Assembly (NCBI GenBank): GCA_930367205.1
Contig: OV884015.1
Span: 76,461,341-76,525,340 of the forward strand
DNA from: Acanthosoma haemorrhoidale
Lineage: Eukaryota > Arthropoda > Insecta > Hemiptera > Acanthosomatidae
Length of the DNA: 64,000 nt
Direction: 5' to 3'
In this document: positions 23,781 through 37,300 of the stretch, piece by piece
Numbering within the stretch: the first letter of the stretch is position 1
How the letters are laid out: every line of letters begins with the position of its first letter
Notes under the pieces: generated by a model
The model's database searches: none
What the model was told of the DNA's origin: nothing
What the model saw: only the letters and a program-made list of their open reading frames with translations
Program-made: the position numbers and the translations under genes

Positions 23781-25581
23781 TGCGAGCAGTGATGTGTCTT
23801 GGCGTGGAGAAGTAAGAGGTTTTCATCGCCCAATTTAATGTAATCACTTAGTCGATATGAAATAACAACCTACGAAGAATAAACTTAACGGTTGTTCCAT
23901 TATCACCGTGTCAAGGAAAAATGTCTTCGGTTTTTTTTTTCTTCGCGTACTTAACAGGGGTTGAGTAACAAATTTATTATTTATGACAATAACAAGTACT
24001 AACAAATTTATCTATATGCTATCAGTACACACACCCGCTCGCGCCGGCTGTTAGCTATTATATTTATAAACAGTGGTCATTTATGTCGAATGATGGACTA
24101 ATAATAACCTTACTTCTCATTCGCAACGTTCAGTCCTCTCACTCATTCTCATCTCAGCTGGAACGCTGAGCAGAAACCCGACCCGTGTCACTATTTTTTC
24201 TTTTGCACCAATGATTATTAAAGTTACATTATTTTACCAGAGGGGGTAATTTTTAAATATAATGCTTATTTCTGCCCATGAACTTCGGTGTCTTTCTTCC
24301 ATCATCAGTGGTGTCTTCAATTTATATTTCGTCCTTTCTCTTTAAAATCACTCCCAAAATCATCACTCATTCAATGCCCTGGTATCGCTTTTTAAGAATA
24401 AGTTTTTAAAAGAGTTCTTTTAGCAGAGTTCTACTCCTGTGTTATCCTATCTTAAAATGTAAGAGCATACAAGGCATTAATCACGGTTTATATTTACACT
24501 GTTGTCACCTAAATACCAATAGTTAATCAAAATAAAAGCGGAAGATAATTTATTTAATTTTAACTAAAATAAAAACGAGTGGTGCGTCAAATTTGGTCCA
24601 TCAGTGTATTATACCTGAGCGCTTAGTATTCAAACTGAAGATAGCAGTATGTAAATGTAAGACTAATATGCCTGATTACTCCTTTAAAATTAAAGCTTTA
24701 AGTCTTAAAATTAAATCACTCCCCTTCATTCAAGTAGGCTACAAGCTCCGTACGTGGGGCAACTACTCTGTGTGCTAACTACCACTCTATTAGATTTACT
24801 GAATGTTAATAAACTTAACAAACTAAATCCACGTCTGTTTCAAATCGACGATTTTCCAGATGATTATTAAAACCTAGATAAAATTGTCAGGCCTAAAACC
24901 TAACCTCGTTCTATGTACACGATTCATAGATAAGCGGTATGTCAAAGATAATCAGACACCAGGAACTCGTTAAGCATTTACGATGGCAGAAACATTTTGT
25001 AAGAAAGCACTTCGCAAGAAAGTACCACTTAGGTGAGAGCACTGTCAATCAATTTAATTTGTGCTTAAACTATATTTTTTGGGTTTACTTAAAAGAAAAT
25101 CAACCAGGATCTATTTGTTTCGGAATTGTCTTTCGTTAAATCAATCACTTCGATTCCTTTTCAAAAATATTCAGAAATACTTTAATTCAGTGTTTATATT
25201 TATGACTTTCAAATATCGCCCAGATAAATTTTTAATATATAAATAACAAAAAATCGGTAATTTTCAAATTTGGAGTTAAATCTCGTAGTTTGCAGAATGT
25301 TTCCCGGATATAATGCCCCCCCCCCCATATCCATAGATTTATATTACGCGGTGTTTAGATTAGTCCCTGTGTTGTTTAGCACACTTGATAATTGTGAGTA
25401 GCGCAGGGAGTGGGGGTAGCGTAGGTCCCAGGCATGTTCGTACAAGACTCGCGCTTAGTAATCACAAAGGGCATCGCACTTTAACGTATCTAAGCTTGAT
25501 TTCAAGATTCCCCGGCATGACTTGGCTCATTTGGAAACTAAATCCGATTCGCTAAAACTTTATCTCTCTTCGTTTCTTCTA
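23781..25581. other. Upstream region of the gustatory receptor, intergenic
   Basis: No coding block or repeat boundary was recognised. A GC-rich spot (CCGCTCGCGCCGGC) lies near 24034 and a C run at about 25315-25326. It should contain the receptor promoter, but I cannot place a start site. Confidence 0.35.
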
Positions 25582-26432
25582 AAGGGTGTCCCAAAATTAA
25601 CGCAAGTTGATTTAAATAGAAAACACAGTGTTTAGTATTTTTTTGTTGAATTATAAAGTAAATAGGATAGGGTTATTTATGGAATAACACATCGGGCAAA
25701 TGGCCTCCACGACTTTGCTGGCACATACGCACTCTTTTGTCGAAATTTTCCATGAATTTCGTTGATGCAGCGTTGAATTTCCTCTTTTAATGCACGGGTA
25801 GATGTGGGCTTGTTGGCATACACCTTTGACATCAAATAACCTCATAAAAAGAAATCTAAAGGTGTTAAATCACACGATCTAGGGGGTCAATTCTGATCAC
25901 CAAAACAAAGGAGTACACGACCTGGAAATGCCTCATGCAGTATTTGAATTGCTTCATGGGTTGTATGGCATGTGGCACCATCTTGTTGAAACCACAGATT
26001 GGCCACATCAATATCATCCAATTTCGGCACAAAGAACTGCGTTTACGACGCCGAATTGATGTTCCTGGATTTTCAACAACACTCTCAAGCACTGCTTCGA
26101 TATTGACATTTGAACGGCTTATTTTTGGACGACCAGTGTGTTCAGTGTCTCCAACTGATCCAGCCCCCCTAAATTTTTCAATTTATCTCTTCACAGTTGA
26201 CGAAGTCAAAACACTATTCCGACCATATTTTGTATGAAATTTTCGAACTGCAGCCGCCAAACTTTCATTTTTTTTGAGATAATGTTCAACAATAAAGACA
26301 CGTTGTTCTATAGTGTAACGCTCCATTTTTACTAACTCTAAACTGTCTGCTGTCAAATTGTGTTTTTTAGGGTTGCCAGCACTGCACAAATGGTGGCAAA
26401 TTCAAATCTTGCGTTAATTCTGGGACACCCTT
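25582..26432 (-). mobile_element. Internally deleted mariner/Tc1-superfamily element (851 bp)
   Basis: Flanked by TA on both sides. The ends are imperfect inverted repeats (AAGGGTGTCCCAAAATTAAC and its partner, ending GGGACACCCTT). On the minus strand it begins with a helix-turn-helix type N-terminus (MERYTIEQRVFIVEHY, VRKFHTKYGRNS). It then keeps a short ENPGTSIRRR segment and jumps to the C-terminal catalytic half (NLWFQQDGATCHTT, CDLTPLDFFL). A block of the middle domain, with the first catalytic Asp, is missing, and frameshifts and stops interrupt the rest. It cannot encode an active transposase and is a deletion derivative that could only have moved in trans. Confidence 0.85.
26183..26389 (-). 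pseudogene. N-terminal fragment of the mariner-type transposase
   Basis: The open frame contains the natural start MERYTIEQRVFIVEHY at about 26325 and the helix-turn-helix part of the transposase up to SSTVKR, then a stop. It belongs to the decayed element at 25582-26432. Confidence 0.75.
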
Positions 26433-28263
26433 TATATAACTAACCCAGTTCGAGTTATCAACGTTCAAAGGAAAACGGTTTTAATACCCCCTCAAACCTT
26501 TTTTTTTAGACCCTATAGAATTTCTTCCGTCTTTGAACATTATTCACTCGATGAATCCATGGTAAGTCCCCTAATTGTTGGAGTAAGAATGGTGAAAAGG
26601 CACCAAAACGGCTGTCTCTAAGCCGGACTTAAATTTACATGGTTGCTTTTAAAGAAAACCCTCCTTCCTCATCGTATTACCATTTAAGTATAAGAAATGG
26701 TTGCTGTGTCTTTTTCAGTAGATGGTTATATCTAAGCCCCATGCCATCCTAAAATAACGTTTTGCATACTGATGGAAAGGTTTTAAAATCTTCTAAAAGG
26801 TGGTCAGAACCGCACTGAAATTAACCGTAATCGATTAAGAATTAAAAATATAAATAAAACCTCAGGGAATCGACCCCCCATCAACTGTTTGCCTGTCATT
26901 TAAGTATCATAAAAAACGAAAGCATTATTCAAATAACGATGAATTTTCCGCTAACTTAAATTTTAAGCCTTCGAGCGTCGAATTCGGCTCAACCAATTCG
27001 CCTGTTAATTCATACCCTCCTCGTACGAAGTGTCGCTTTAGTGTAAGAATACACAAGTTATACAACTTCTCTAGGCCTATATCCGGTTATAGTCTTTTTT
27101 AAAAATGTGGTTTTCCATATGTTTAGCCTTTTAAAGATTTCGTTTATCTCCTCTCCATCCTTTCCTTGTTTTAATTTTATAACTTTAATAAGCACGTGCG
27201 ACTGCCGCAAAATATTTGTGTGGACTTAAAAATGGTAAACTTTCTTCTTAGACAGCAAAGTGGTTACAACAAATATCCTTGCTTCTTGACCCTCTGGGAT
27301 AACAGATACAAGAGACACTACTGGGTTAGAAAATAGAGGCCTAGGACACAAACCATGGATTTAAAAAAAATAATGTCATTAAAGACCCCTTAGTTGAAAG
27401 AGAGAAAATCATCTTCCCTCCACCGCGTATAAAACTGGGCTTTATGGAGCGGTTTGTAAAGGCTCTTGAATATAGTACTTTGCATACATAAGTACCTCAG
27501 TTGAGTACAGAAAAAATTAAAGCAGGAATATTTGACAGCCGACAAATAAGACAACTCATTAAGGAAGGATCCTTAATAATCCTGCCTAATCCTAGGCTGG
27601 AGCCTTCGTGAATTCGATGAAGGAGGCTGAGTGTAAAGCCTGGACACGTTTGTTGCAGTTTTCTGGGGAAAACCAAGTGTTATTATGTAACATAATAAGA
27701 GTTCCAAAACCCTTGGGTGTAACATGATTATTAAGGTGTACTATTTACACAGCTACCTAAACCGTTTTCCTGAAAAATTAGGAGACTCCAGTGAAGATTT
27801 CACCAGGATATTAAAACTATGGAGGTCCACTATCAAGGAAGGTGGGATACGCACTTGATGGCAAATTACTGTTGGAATTTAGAAAGGGACTGTTCCAAAA
27901 TGAATTCAAGAATGTCATGGAAAAGAAGCTTCTGTAGTGTTCAGAGAATAACTAGTTGGTTTTTCTTTATCTTTGTACATAATATAACAATAATAGTTTT
28001 TTTTTATTTGACCCATGGATTTAACTCAAAATAGTGTAATGTATATTTCACTAAAATGTTATATTCTAAAAATTTGAACTCCTAGGCAAAATCTAAAGCC
28101 ATATTTGAATTGGGGCCATCAAAATCATATGAAATCAGCTCCAAATACCCCGGCACCAAAACACGTGTTAGCCTATGTAATTTATTTCTTAAAACTAAAT
28201 TGTTGTAAGTTTTAATTTAGTGAATTAAAATAGATAATATTACTTAAACACTTTTCATTTCAG
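26433..28263. other. Region upstream of the dehydrogenase-like gene; first exon should be here or further 5'
   Basis: The next exon (28264) needs a preceding exon that ends in phase 1 after a G. I searched by eye and found no convincing ATG exon. A tRNA-like antisense block lies near 26860-26890 (a B-box-like stretch on the minus strand). Otherwise nothing is recognised. Confidence 0.35.
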
Positions 28264-28319
28264 ATCCTGCAGAAGAAAATTTATGTCTCATAGCAAAAAA
28301 CGATGGTGACTTATACATG
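28264..28319 (+). CDS. Dehydrogenase-like gene, first visible exon
   Basis: TTTCAG|AT CCT and ATG|GTAAGT. Encodes (D)PAEENLCLIAKNDGDLYM, matching the N-terminal strand of sorbitol dehydrogenases. Enters in phase 1. Confidence 0.75.
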
Positions 28320-31300
28320 GTAAGTCAATTGTAAAAATTAAATCGTCAATAAAGTATTTATCTTAAAATGTTGATCCATTCATTGCCATTACATTCAGGT
28401 CGATCCCCAAGTTGCAGCAAACTACCTAGATGTAATAAACAACACACACACATAAACAAACACAGGTGCGAAAGAAAGACAGTAGAATAGGAAATGACCA
28501 GCCGACCGTTATTTCATAACAACTAATTGTGCAAGGATCTGTGGAAGAAATTTGGAGGAATTCTTCCTTATAATACCCCCGAACTAATAAAAGCAATGCC
28601 AGACCTTAGGACATTGCAGTTTTTTAAAAAAAAGATTGCATAAAGACAGAAAATGTGGAAATTCAATGACCTTATTTTTGATGATATCGTTAAATGCTCC
28701 AATCGTACTGAAAAAAATACCCATAAAGCACTTACATATAAGTGATTTCTGAAAAATTAATTGTTGCACTTGCTTAAAACCTGCAAGTTTCAATATTGCT
28801 ACAATAGGTCATTTTTCAACAGGCGCCATGTATTATTACTAAAGGATTTTGCGGAAAAAATAAAAAAAGGGCTACCAATCTATGGTTAATATACTACCGA
28901 AAAATAATAGTTTTCATGTAAAAAAAAAAAATTCTGATTTTGAGGGGTTTTTTCCACCGCAGCACATTGTGTGCCAGCACGCAATTTTGATAAATTGTTT
29001 ACTTATTGTAATTATTGATTCTTTTGATTACAATGTGATTATATTCTTTATTTTTATATGAGATAATGGGCAAATACTGCAAGTGAAACATTGTTCATAA
29101 TTATTAATTATTTAATTTCATTATTAAAATTCAAGTAGCCATTTTCACATTTACATTTCTGTTTTATTTGTCAATAAACTTAGGGTTAACTAAAGTTATA
29201 TTTATATATATAATTTTCATTACTTATAAACTATAGGGGCCCTAACAGTGATATGGTGATCTCCCCCTTATGTTATTATTTCTTACTGGGGACTACTAGC
29301 ACAAACTACATATAGCCTATAAACTTATAAGGTTTTAAATAAAAAAGCCTATAAACATTAAATGGTAAATCAAAGATACAACTTTGTGAATCCTACATTG
29401 GTCAACACACAACAAATTGAAAGACTGAAGGGACTAAGTCAATGCCCCACTCATGTCTCATTTAAAAAAAGGCAAGGCCAAGATTTCTCGGCCTCTCATC
29501 TTTTTGAATTTCCTCTCCCACTTCAAGAAGACACATTTGAACAACTTTTAAGAGACATTTTGAATAAGAATACATGTATTGTTTCATTAAACTTGTCCAT
29601 GTTTCTAATTAGATATTTTTTTTATTTTAAACACACCACCTCACTCAAATTTGGCTCTGTCCCTGTAATTAACGAATAACTATTTTTCAATAGCCAGTTA
29701 ATGCATCTGTTGTATTTTATGCTGATTTTTATACAGACATTGTTTGATGCAGGAAGTTAAAACAGTGCCGAAACCAAAAGAAAATGGTAAATATACATTT
29801 ATTGATTCTACTTATAATTATAAGAATCGAGTTAGTTACAATAATTAAAATTATAAGATGATAATCTTTTTAGTAATCAGTATAATTAAATAAATACATA
29901 TATTTTATGAATTATTTCTCAAGTAAAGATTAATAATGCCGAATAAGCACATTTTAATTATGTGTAAGTGTTAAATAAAATAAAAAATCAACTGGAATTG
30001 TTTACGCAGCTTGAGAGGTTCAGTAGAACCTTTCCTCCTTACTAGCGTAGAAAATATGTGGCTCAAAATTGCAACTGGGTACTTAATAATTAGTATAAAA
30101 GAATAAACCATGTAATCGTAACAATTGATATATATTCAAACAAATAGCAAAGTTAAACAAACATGTAATTGGAAACGAATTAATATTTATGAGCAAGTTT
30201 GCCTTGAAATCGTAGAAATAATAAATTAAGTTAATAATTTTTAACATAAATTTGTTAACACGAGCGGAATCAACAATTTCACACTACTTTAAGTAATAAT
30301 AATAAATAAATAAATTTATAATAAATAAATTATAAATCCATAATAACAAATATAAGAATTTAAATTTAAGCGTTAGTTCAATTAAATACAACGCTATTGT
30401 TCAAAATTCACTATTTAATAATCCTGAAATTATTGATCCCTCAATCGTAGAGTAATAAACATTAAAATGAGGATATGAACATAACAGCAATTGCAAATGG
30501 CAAACGTTGTGTTATATAGCGTTCAATGATTGGTGAATGACTCACCGTGTGGTGTTATAATGATAATCTGCAGTTGCAACGAGAAGGCCGGCCGGCATTA
30601 TTCCGTCGTACTGGTGTTCCGCTCCAATCCAAAATATCGTCTCGTCCGGTGGAAATAGGTTGTGTCGTGAAGATGATGATGATTGTTGTAGATGTCCTTA
30701 TCTTGATTGGGGATTCAGAAATCAACTCCTTCCCCTCTGTCCAAAATAGCGGGTTTGAACCGTTGAAAGGTTGAATAGGAGATCAATTGAATCCGAGCGC
30801 TTCAATTAGAGATGAAGCTCACGATCTCGCACACTCATTAGAATAAACAAAAAAATACCAATCTTGTTGAAGATCAATACCAGTATGGTCATTTGATGAC
30901 AAATCCCCGTTTGTTACGAAAATGTTCGAACTCACATAGAAAACTATGACTGAGGAAAGAAATGGCGAGAGGATTCACTCGATGTTACATCGGCGAGAGA
31001 TGAAATACGACAGACCCGGTGGAGAAAGGGGGCAAGCCGAGCCTGCAATGTTTACATTTGGCCTGGATTAGGGGTCACAGTTTAACAACACACCTTTTAT
31101 TTCACATATAATGTTATGTAAAAAGCATATTGAAGTCAACAACAGAATATGCATTATGCCATTGCAAGTAGAAGTTATTTGTTGGGGATCAGTGACTGAG
31201 CCGTTTTCTTTAAAAGTGACCCAAGTCCATTTACAAAAAAAAAAAATCAAGCTAACTGTCATAATATTTACATTTCTACACTATACAGTGAATTAGATAG

Positions 31301-34300
31301 GGAAATCCCGCATCTTGACTCTCAATGAACTGGCAGCTGCTTCCGCAAATGCAGAATTGTGAATCTTCAACATCAGACGAAAGTCTCAACAAAAATATGC
31401 TTCTGTCAGAGAGTGATTTTGACACTGAAATGAAGATGATTATCGAAGAAGAAATAGACCACCTAGACATCAGCCTGGGCCTCCACAATAAATTAAGTAA
31501 CTGGAGGGAAATGAGTCATTGTACAATTTAAGATATGTAACATTCTTAAATATTAAACTGGGCAAGTTCGTTGCTACTGTCAAGTTTTGAGGAAAGAAAG
31601 ACATCCACTTTTTTATATGGCCAAGATGTGTACAGGGTGAGGATAAAAGACATTTTTAGTTTTACCATACCCTAATATTGGCCGCAGGGGGCATTATGTC
31701 TTCCCCATTTCATTTCAGGGCTTAAATATTTTTTAGCATTGATATACATTGTGTTCCCAAAATTATTACTTCTATTATCATTTTTTATGTTCCTACTTTT
31801 ATATTTTCTAGTTCTATTTTATGAATGTTTTTATGCAAATTTATATATTATTTTTTTAACTTAATGTGATTGCACAATTCGTTTATAGTTTTTGAAGAAA
31901 AAAATTGAGAAGCTTTCACTGTATATGAAAATATTTATTTTAATGTTTTTCATTTCTATGATTTATATTCTTAAATATTGAATTATTATTTTGTTCACTA
32001 ATTTTTAAAGTATATAAATACAAAAATATAAATGTTTTTTTCTGTAATTATTTAAATTGAACCTTTGTCAACCCTATGTGGAAAGCACACCGTACCTTGG
32101 ACTACTCCTGTTAAAGGTAAGAAGTAGAAGCGTACCTTGGGCCAAATGAAAGGGTTAAGTAATTAATTTCTAAGAAATCGTAAATTAATTCAATAATGGT
32201 ATTTAGGTTTTTTTTTATTGCTTAATAGAGAAGCATTCAGAATAGTGAGAATATTGTCAAAAACTAATCTAACTTATTAGATTTTATGAAACTTTAAGAA
32301 AAAATTTCAATGGTAAAGGAATCTCCCCTACTTTATGGTAGCTATCAAGTACATTGAAGCAGTTGTGGTTGAATTTCCTAGTTTCTTATAGTGCTCTATC
32401 CATATACATAAATATTTTTAGTCTTATTTTTAGTTTTGTACTTAGGTGGATTTTTTCAAAACTGAAACCCTTAATGCTTTCATAGATATGGTTGTTCTTT
32501 TCTTTCGCTTGATATTTTAAGCTTTTAAGATATACATATGCACTTTCAACTTTTTTGAAACGTGTGATACTATTACCAACTCATTATAATAATATTACTC
32601 AAAATATAAGGTGATAAATTTCAAACTACGTTGTTTCTAAGGCTGATCTGTTTGTTGGGAAGAGGTGCTTATCCGAGTGGGGGGCTGTTGCATAACGAAT
32701 TTCGACTTCGAATGTCTAACAAGATTCAGTGGCCATCACAAAAACCTCGTTAACTCATTTGTTCCTGGAAGCTTTCCAACAGGAGTTGTGGTTAAGATTG
32801 GAGCAGGAGTCAATGGAGTGTTCAAGGAGGGTAAGCTATTAGTTATTATTTTTTCGAACTGGTTAGTATTTAATTTATTTTTTAATTATAGAATAAATAA
32901 TTAAATAGTATAAACAATAAATAAAATGTTTCATGTATTTGGATTGAAAGTCATAATAATTTTTAAGTATAGTCATTACTACTTTGACTATTGCGAAGTT
33001 CTCAATTTTAACTACATTTAGACCGGACTATTGCATGCTGCATTGCAATTATGAAGTTCTATTTAAAAAATAGTTAAAATGGAGTGAACCCACAAACCTG
33101 TTCTTTTTTTTTTTGAGGAATGCCAAAGAGAACCATACATTTGGGAACTGTAGTCGCCATTGAAGGGGCTAATAGGCGCGGTGTTGCCACATAGGGACCA
33201 CTTAATGATTGACATTATCGAAGTAAAGGGATCACGTGAATAGAAAAGAAGTAGTGCACAGAGCGGCAGCAGGGTTTGCCATGTGTTGCGGGTTATCACG
33301 CTTCTAATTTCATGATGGCAACTATAGGTCATAGAAACTGCAACACAGTAGATGATGCTTTGTGTAGAGTATACAACTACAGTAGATCCTCCCATATCCG
33401 GATTAATGTGGGCGGGAGTGATCCGGACATGGGAAAGTAACTAGGGTATATAAGAAATAAAGAAAAATGGAAGTAATTATACATTTACTTTATATATTTA
33501 GAATAAACTTTACATTAAAATATGTGTTTAAAGTTGTTTGTTTCCCGAGCCAGGATGTCTCACCAGTGCATTTAAGCATGACATCAGAAGTTGTGGAATG
33601 ATCGTCCTATTACACAAAATTTAATGCAACCTTGAAAATAATAATTAATGATAGAAATAGATAAATATTTTTAATAATCACAATAGTTATTAAATGAACC
33701 ATAAAATCAACTTGTGTCTAATGCATGGAATCTTTCTTGTGAAGAAATGCTGTATCCCTAATGGTTTTTGAATCCTCACTGTCTGGTTCCTCTTCCTTCT
33801 CTTTAACAAGGTCTACAATTTCGTCATCTGCTACCTCTGGTCCATCACAAGTCACCCGCTCTGCAACTTCAGTATCAGTAATGTTTTCACAACCGTTTAT
33901 CCCTTTGGCAATAGCAATTGGTTTGCTAGCAATGTTGTCTCGGGGATTTCATTGAACATTTGTTCCAACATTTTTGAAGCTTTGAAATTTTGACGTTGAA
34001 CAATGAATTTGAAGTATACAATTAAATGATAAAGCCTACTGCACTACTACTATAATCTACTATTTTTGATTTTATTTATACTGTGAAAGAACTGAATAAG
34101 AAAAAAAATAACTCGATTAACGTCATTTAGGACTAGCAACAAGAACATGGGTAATAAGTAATAAATTGTCCAAGCATCACTGGTTTATATTCAAATTTTA
34201 TTAGAAAATCTTAATAACTCATAACTATCTATCCTGCAACGGTAACTGTTAAGTCATTCATGACTAGAATCTGCGAATGATTTACAAATCGATTTACTAA

Positions 34301-37300
34301 ACCAAATTTTTGAAAGTGTATCCGGCATGTGTGAATAGCACTCTTCCGAAAATCATTCGTCAACAAATATCAATCCTTATAAACAAATATTAATTATAAT
34401 TATTTGGAAGCGGCCACATCCTCTTCCTCAACTGCCAGATTTGTACCTACTGCATTAGACAGAATACTCAATCTTATTGCATTTTTTTAAAGACCAAATT
34501 CGACCACTTGAATACTGATAAGTTATAATCGGGAACTGAGTGTGGGGGGATTTCCTATTTTACACTTAAATTAGAAGGATCATCTATTTCAATCTCCTCT
34601 AATTTATTAATGACTTTGTGGTTACTTAAGTAGATGGTGGAGAGTGGATCAACAAGAACCTTGTATCCCTTCTGCCGAGTGGTTTCTGGCAGCAAAATAA
34701 AAGTTTCCTGTATGTTTTTACTATATATATAAAATATAAATATGTTTTTTACACTTCACATTAAATTTTTTACTCACTTGAACCATCTGCCACTGAAACT
34801 CAGTCTTTTATTTTAGAAATATAGCTTTTAAGGTTTCCAAATTACAGCAAATTCTGTCTTATTATTTTTTTTAAGTAGGTTTGAAATATCTTAAGGTGCA
34901 TTATCCTTTGATATTTTTCATTTCATTTCTTTTTATATTATTATGAAGTGTTTTTCTTTTTTTGTATCCATTTAGAGTAGCAGAGTTTTAAAAAGGTCAT
35001 ATAATAGCATACTATTTGCTATATCAATAAGTGAATAGAGCATAGTATATTATTAGATTAAAATTTGAAAGATCTATTATCACACCAATTTATTATTATT
35101 ATTATTATTTGTCAGTTATTGATTGTTTTCTAAAAATATCAAAATTCATATCACCTTCTTTTCTGTTAAATGATTAATAAAGTACCCAACTCACAACCAG
35201 TAACTAGGTACATAAAAATATACATTTATTCCAAACATTTCAGGTGATCGTGTAGTGTTAGAGCCTGGGATATCCTGCAACAAATGCCCCCAGTGCCATG
35301 TAGGTAATACACATCTATGTCCGAATATCCATTTCATTGGCTCACAGGGCTTTGATGGTGGTATATCCAGATTCATGACGCACCCAATAACATTCACACA
35401 CAGGTAAGTAGATGCAAGATTCATATCCGTTGTGTTACTTAGTTTATAAACCTTGTGATGTTTCTAAGACAACGTCTGAATATTGGAGGCACAAATATTT
35501 CGAGATATTATAACAATAAAATCAGTTTATGCAGGAAGGAGTTGTCTATCAAAATATTGTCATTCTATGAGGTGTTATCTATTTCTATTCTTTGTGCACT
35601 CATCTCCATACTTTTCACGGACCCAGCCAGTCCTTGCATTAAAGGATTGTGCTAATTCTATGCACAAACTAATTTTCCTAGAAGACATTGTTCTTTATTA
35701 AGGTACCCACACCTTCTTTTGCTCTCAAGTTCTATGGAACTTCTACATAAATAAGTGTGTGCTAAGGGCCCATCTTTTTTCTTCACATTTCTTATACCAT
35801 GAATGTACTTGCGTCATCTATTTCTTTGCAGGTCAGGGTTTTTTATTCCATGTCCCCATTCTGATGTCCATTTCTGCGCCATGTCATTTTCCTAGAGGCT
35901 GTTCACAGAATTGTTAAACTTCTATGAATCAATTTATTGAAGTATGGTGATTGGCTAAGTAAAAGAGGTTCTTTACCTTTACCATGGGACAATTGGCTCC
36001 CTGGAGAAAGGTAAGTTGTAGGATATGGTAGGGATAGATAGATAAGATCATTGTTGGGACATGATCCCTCCTTCATGTAAGATGTGGGACAATGATGAGT
36101 TCGTGTGGGGAGGGTCACTAATTCCTGCATATCTGTTCCTCACCGGAATCATGAAAAAGAGTCTACCTGCTTAGTTAATATTTATTTAATAGTTAATATT
36201 ATTTACGTGTAGACCACCATTAGCTCCATCCTCACTTTCTGATTGCTCTTGTATATTGTATGTCTAGTTACCTGAGCTTGATTCTTTTGACTATCTGTCT
36301 GTCTTTCAGTTTTTAAGTTATTGTATTTTCAACTGGTATAGTAAGATGTCCTATTCTGCCTCTTTTTCCTTGGTTTTACTTTTGGGATATTTATGATTGA
36401 AAATATTTATCATTAATCAGCAAAAAAATAATTTCTTCATCTAGGATGTACTTCAGTTAAACCATATATTCTATTTATTGAAGTGTGGTAAAGTACTAAT
36501 GTAAAAATGTTTGTTAATTAGGTAAAATCCCAATAATCTTCAACATTCACCAAAGTACACATAAATGTCTTTTCTACATCGTTTGTCTTTTCGTTTAACG
36601 TTAAAAGTATGAAAAATAAATTACAATATAAGTAATGTGCATTATTTGTACAAAATAAATTTAGGATGTCTGTCATAATTAGTTGAAACTTTGTTCTAAC
36701 TATTGTAGATTAGATGATAGTGTTTCCTTAGAAGTTGGGACCCTATCTAGCAAGATTGCAACATGTATCAATTTGTACAAAAGAGCTGGCATTACGAAAG
36801 AATCTAAAGTATTAATAATAGGATCAAATGTGATTGGATTGGTTGGCATTATGGTAATAAAACATGTGGGCGTTGGTAGCATTTTTGTGACAGGTAATTT
36901 AACTAGAATAAATTTAATTATAAATATTTCTTAAACAAGGTATGGTGGTAAGTACTATAATATAAATATAATCACCTAAAAAAACTATCTATTGTTTATA
37001 GCTTTTAAGCCCATTTTCTTTTCAAGAAGAAATTTTTGTTAGGTCTGCGGGAGAAATATGCATTTCCTTATACAATATTTTTATAACTAACCTAAGGATG
37101 GTACAGACTGCAATAAGCTAGGTTATGCCTAGTTGTGAGGAAGGTTAGTAATACTCTCAAGCAATTCTTGTTTCTTTGAGCAGTCATTTTATTTTCACGG
37201 TCTCATTAATGTCCCCCTCCCCTTCAAACACAGATTCTTTTAAGCAGCAACCAATACCACCTTTTTGATGTTCTGGTCTGTCTTCATAAGGGTCGTCATT

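Noticed and set aside
25305..25330. CRISPR or other bacterial feature
   Set aside because: Only homopolymers and short A/T repeats are present anywhere; the window is eukaryotic and no spaced repeat array exists.
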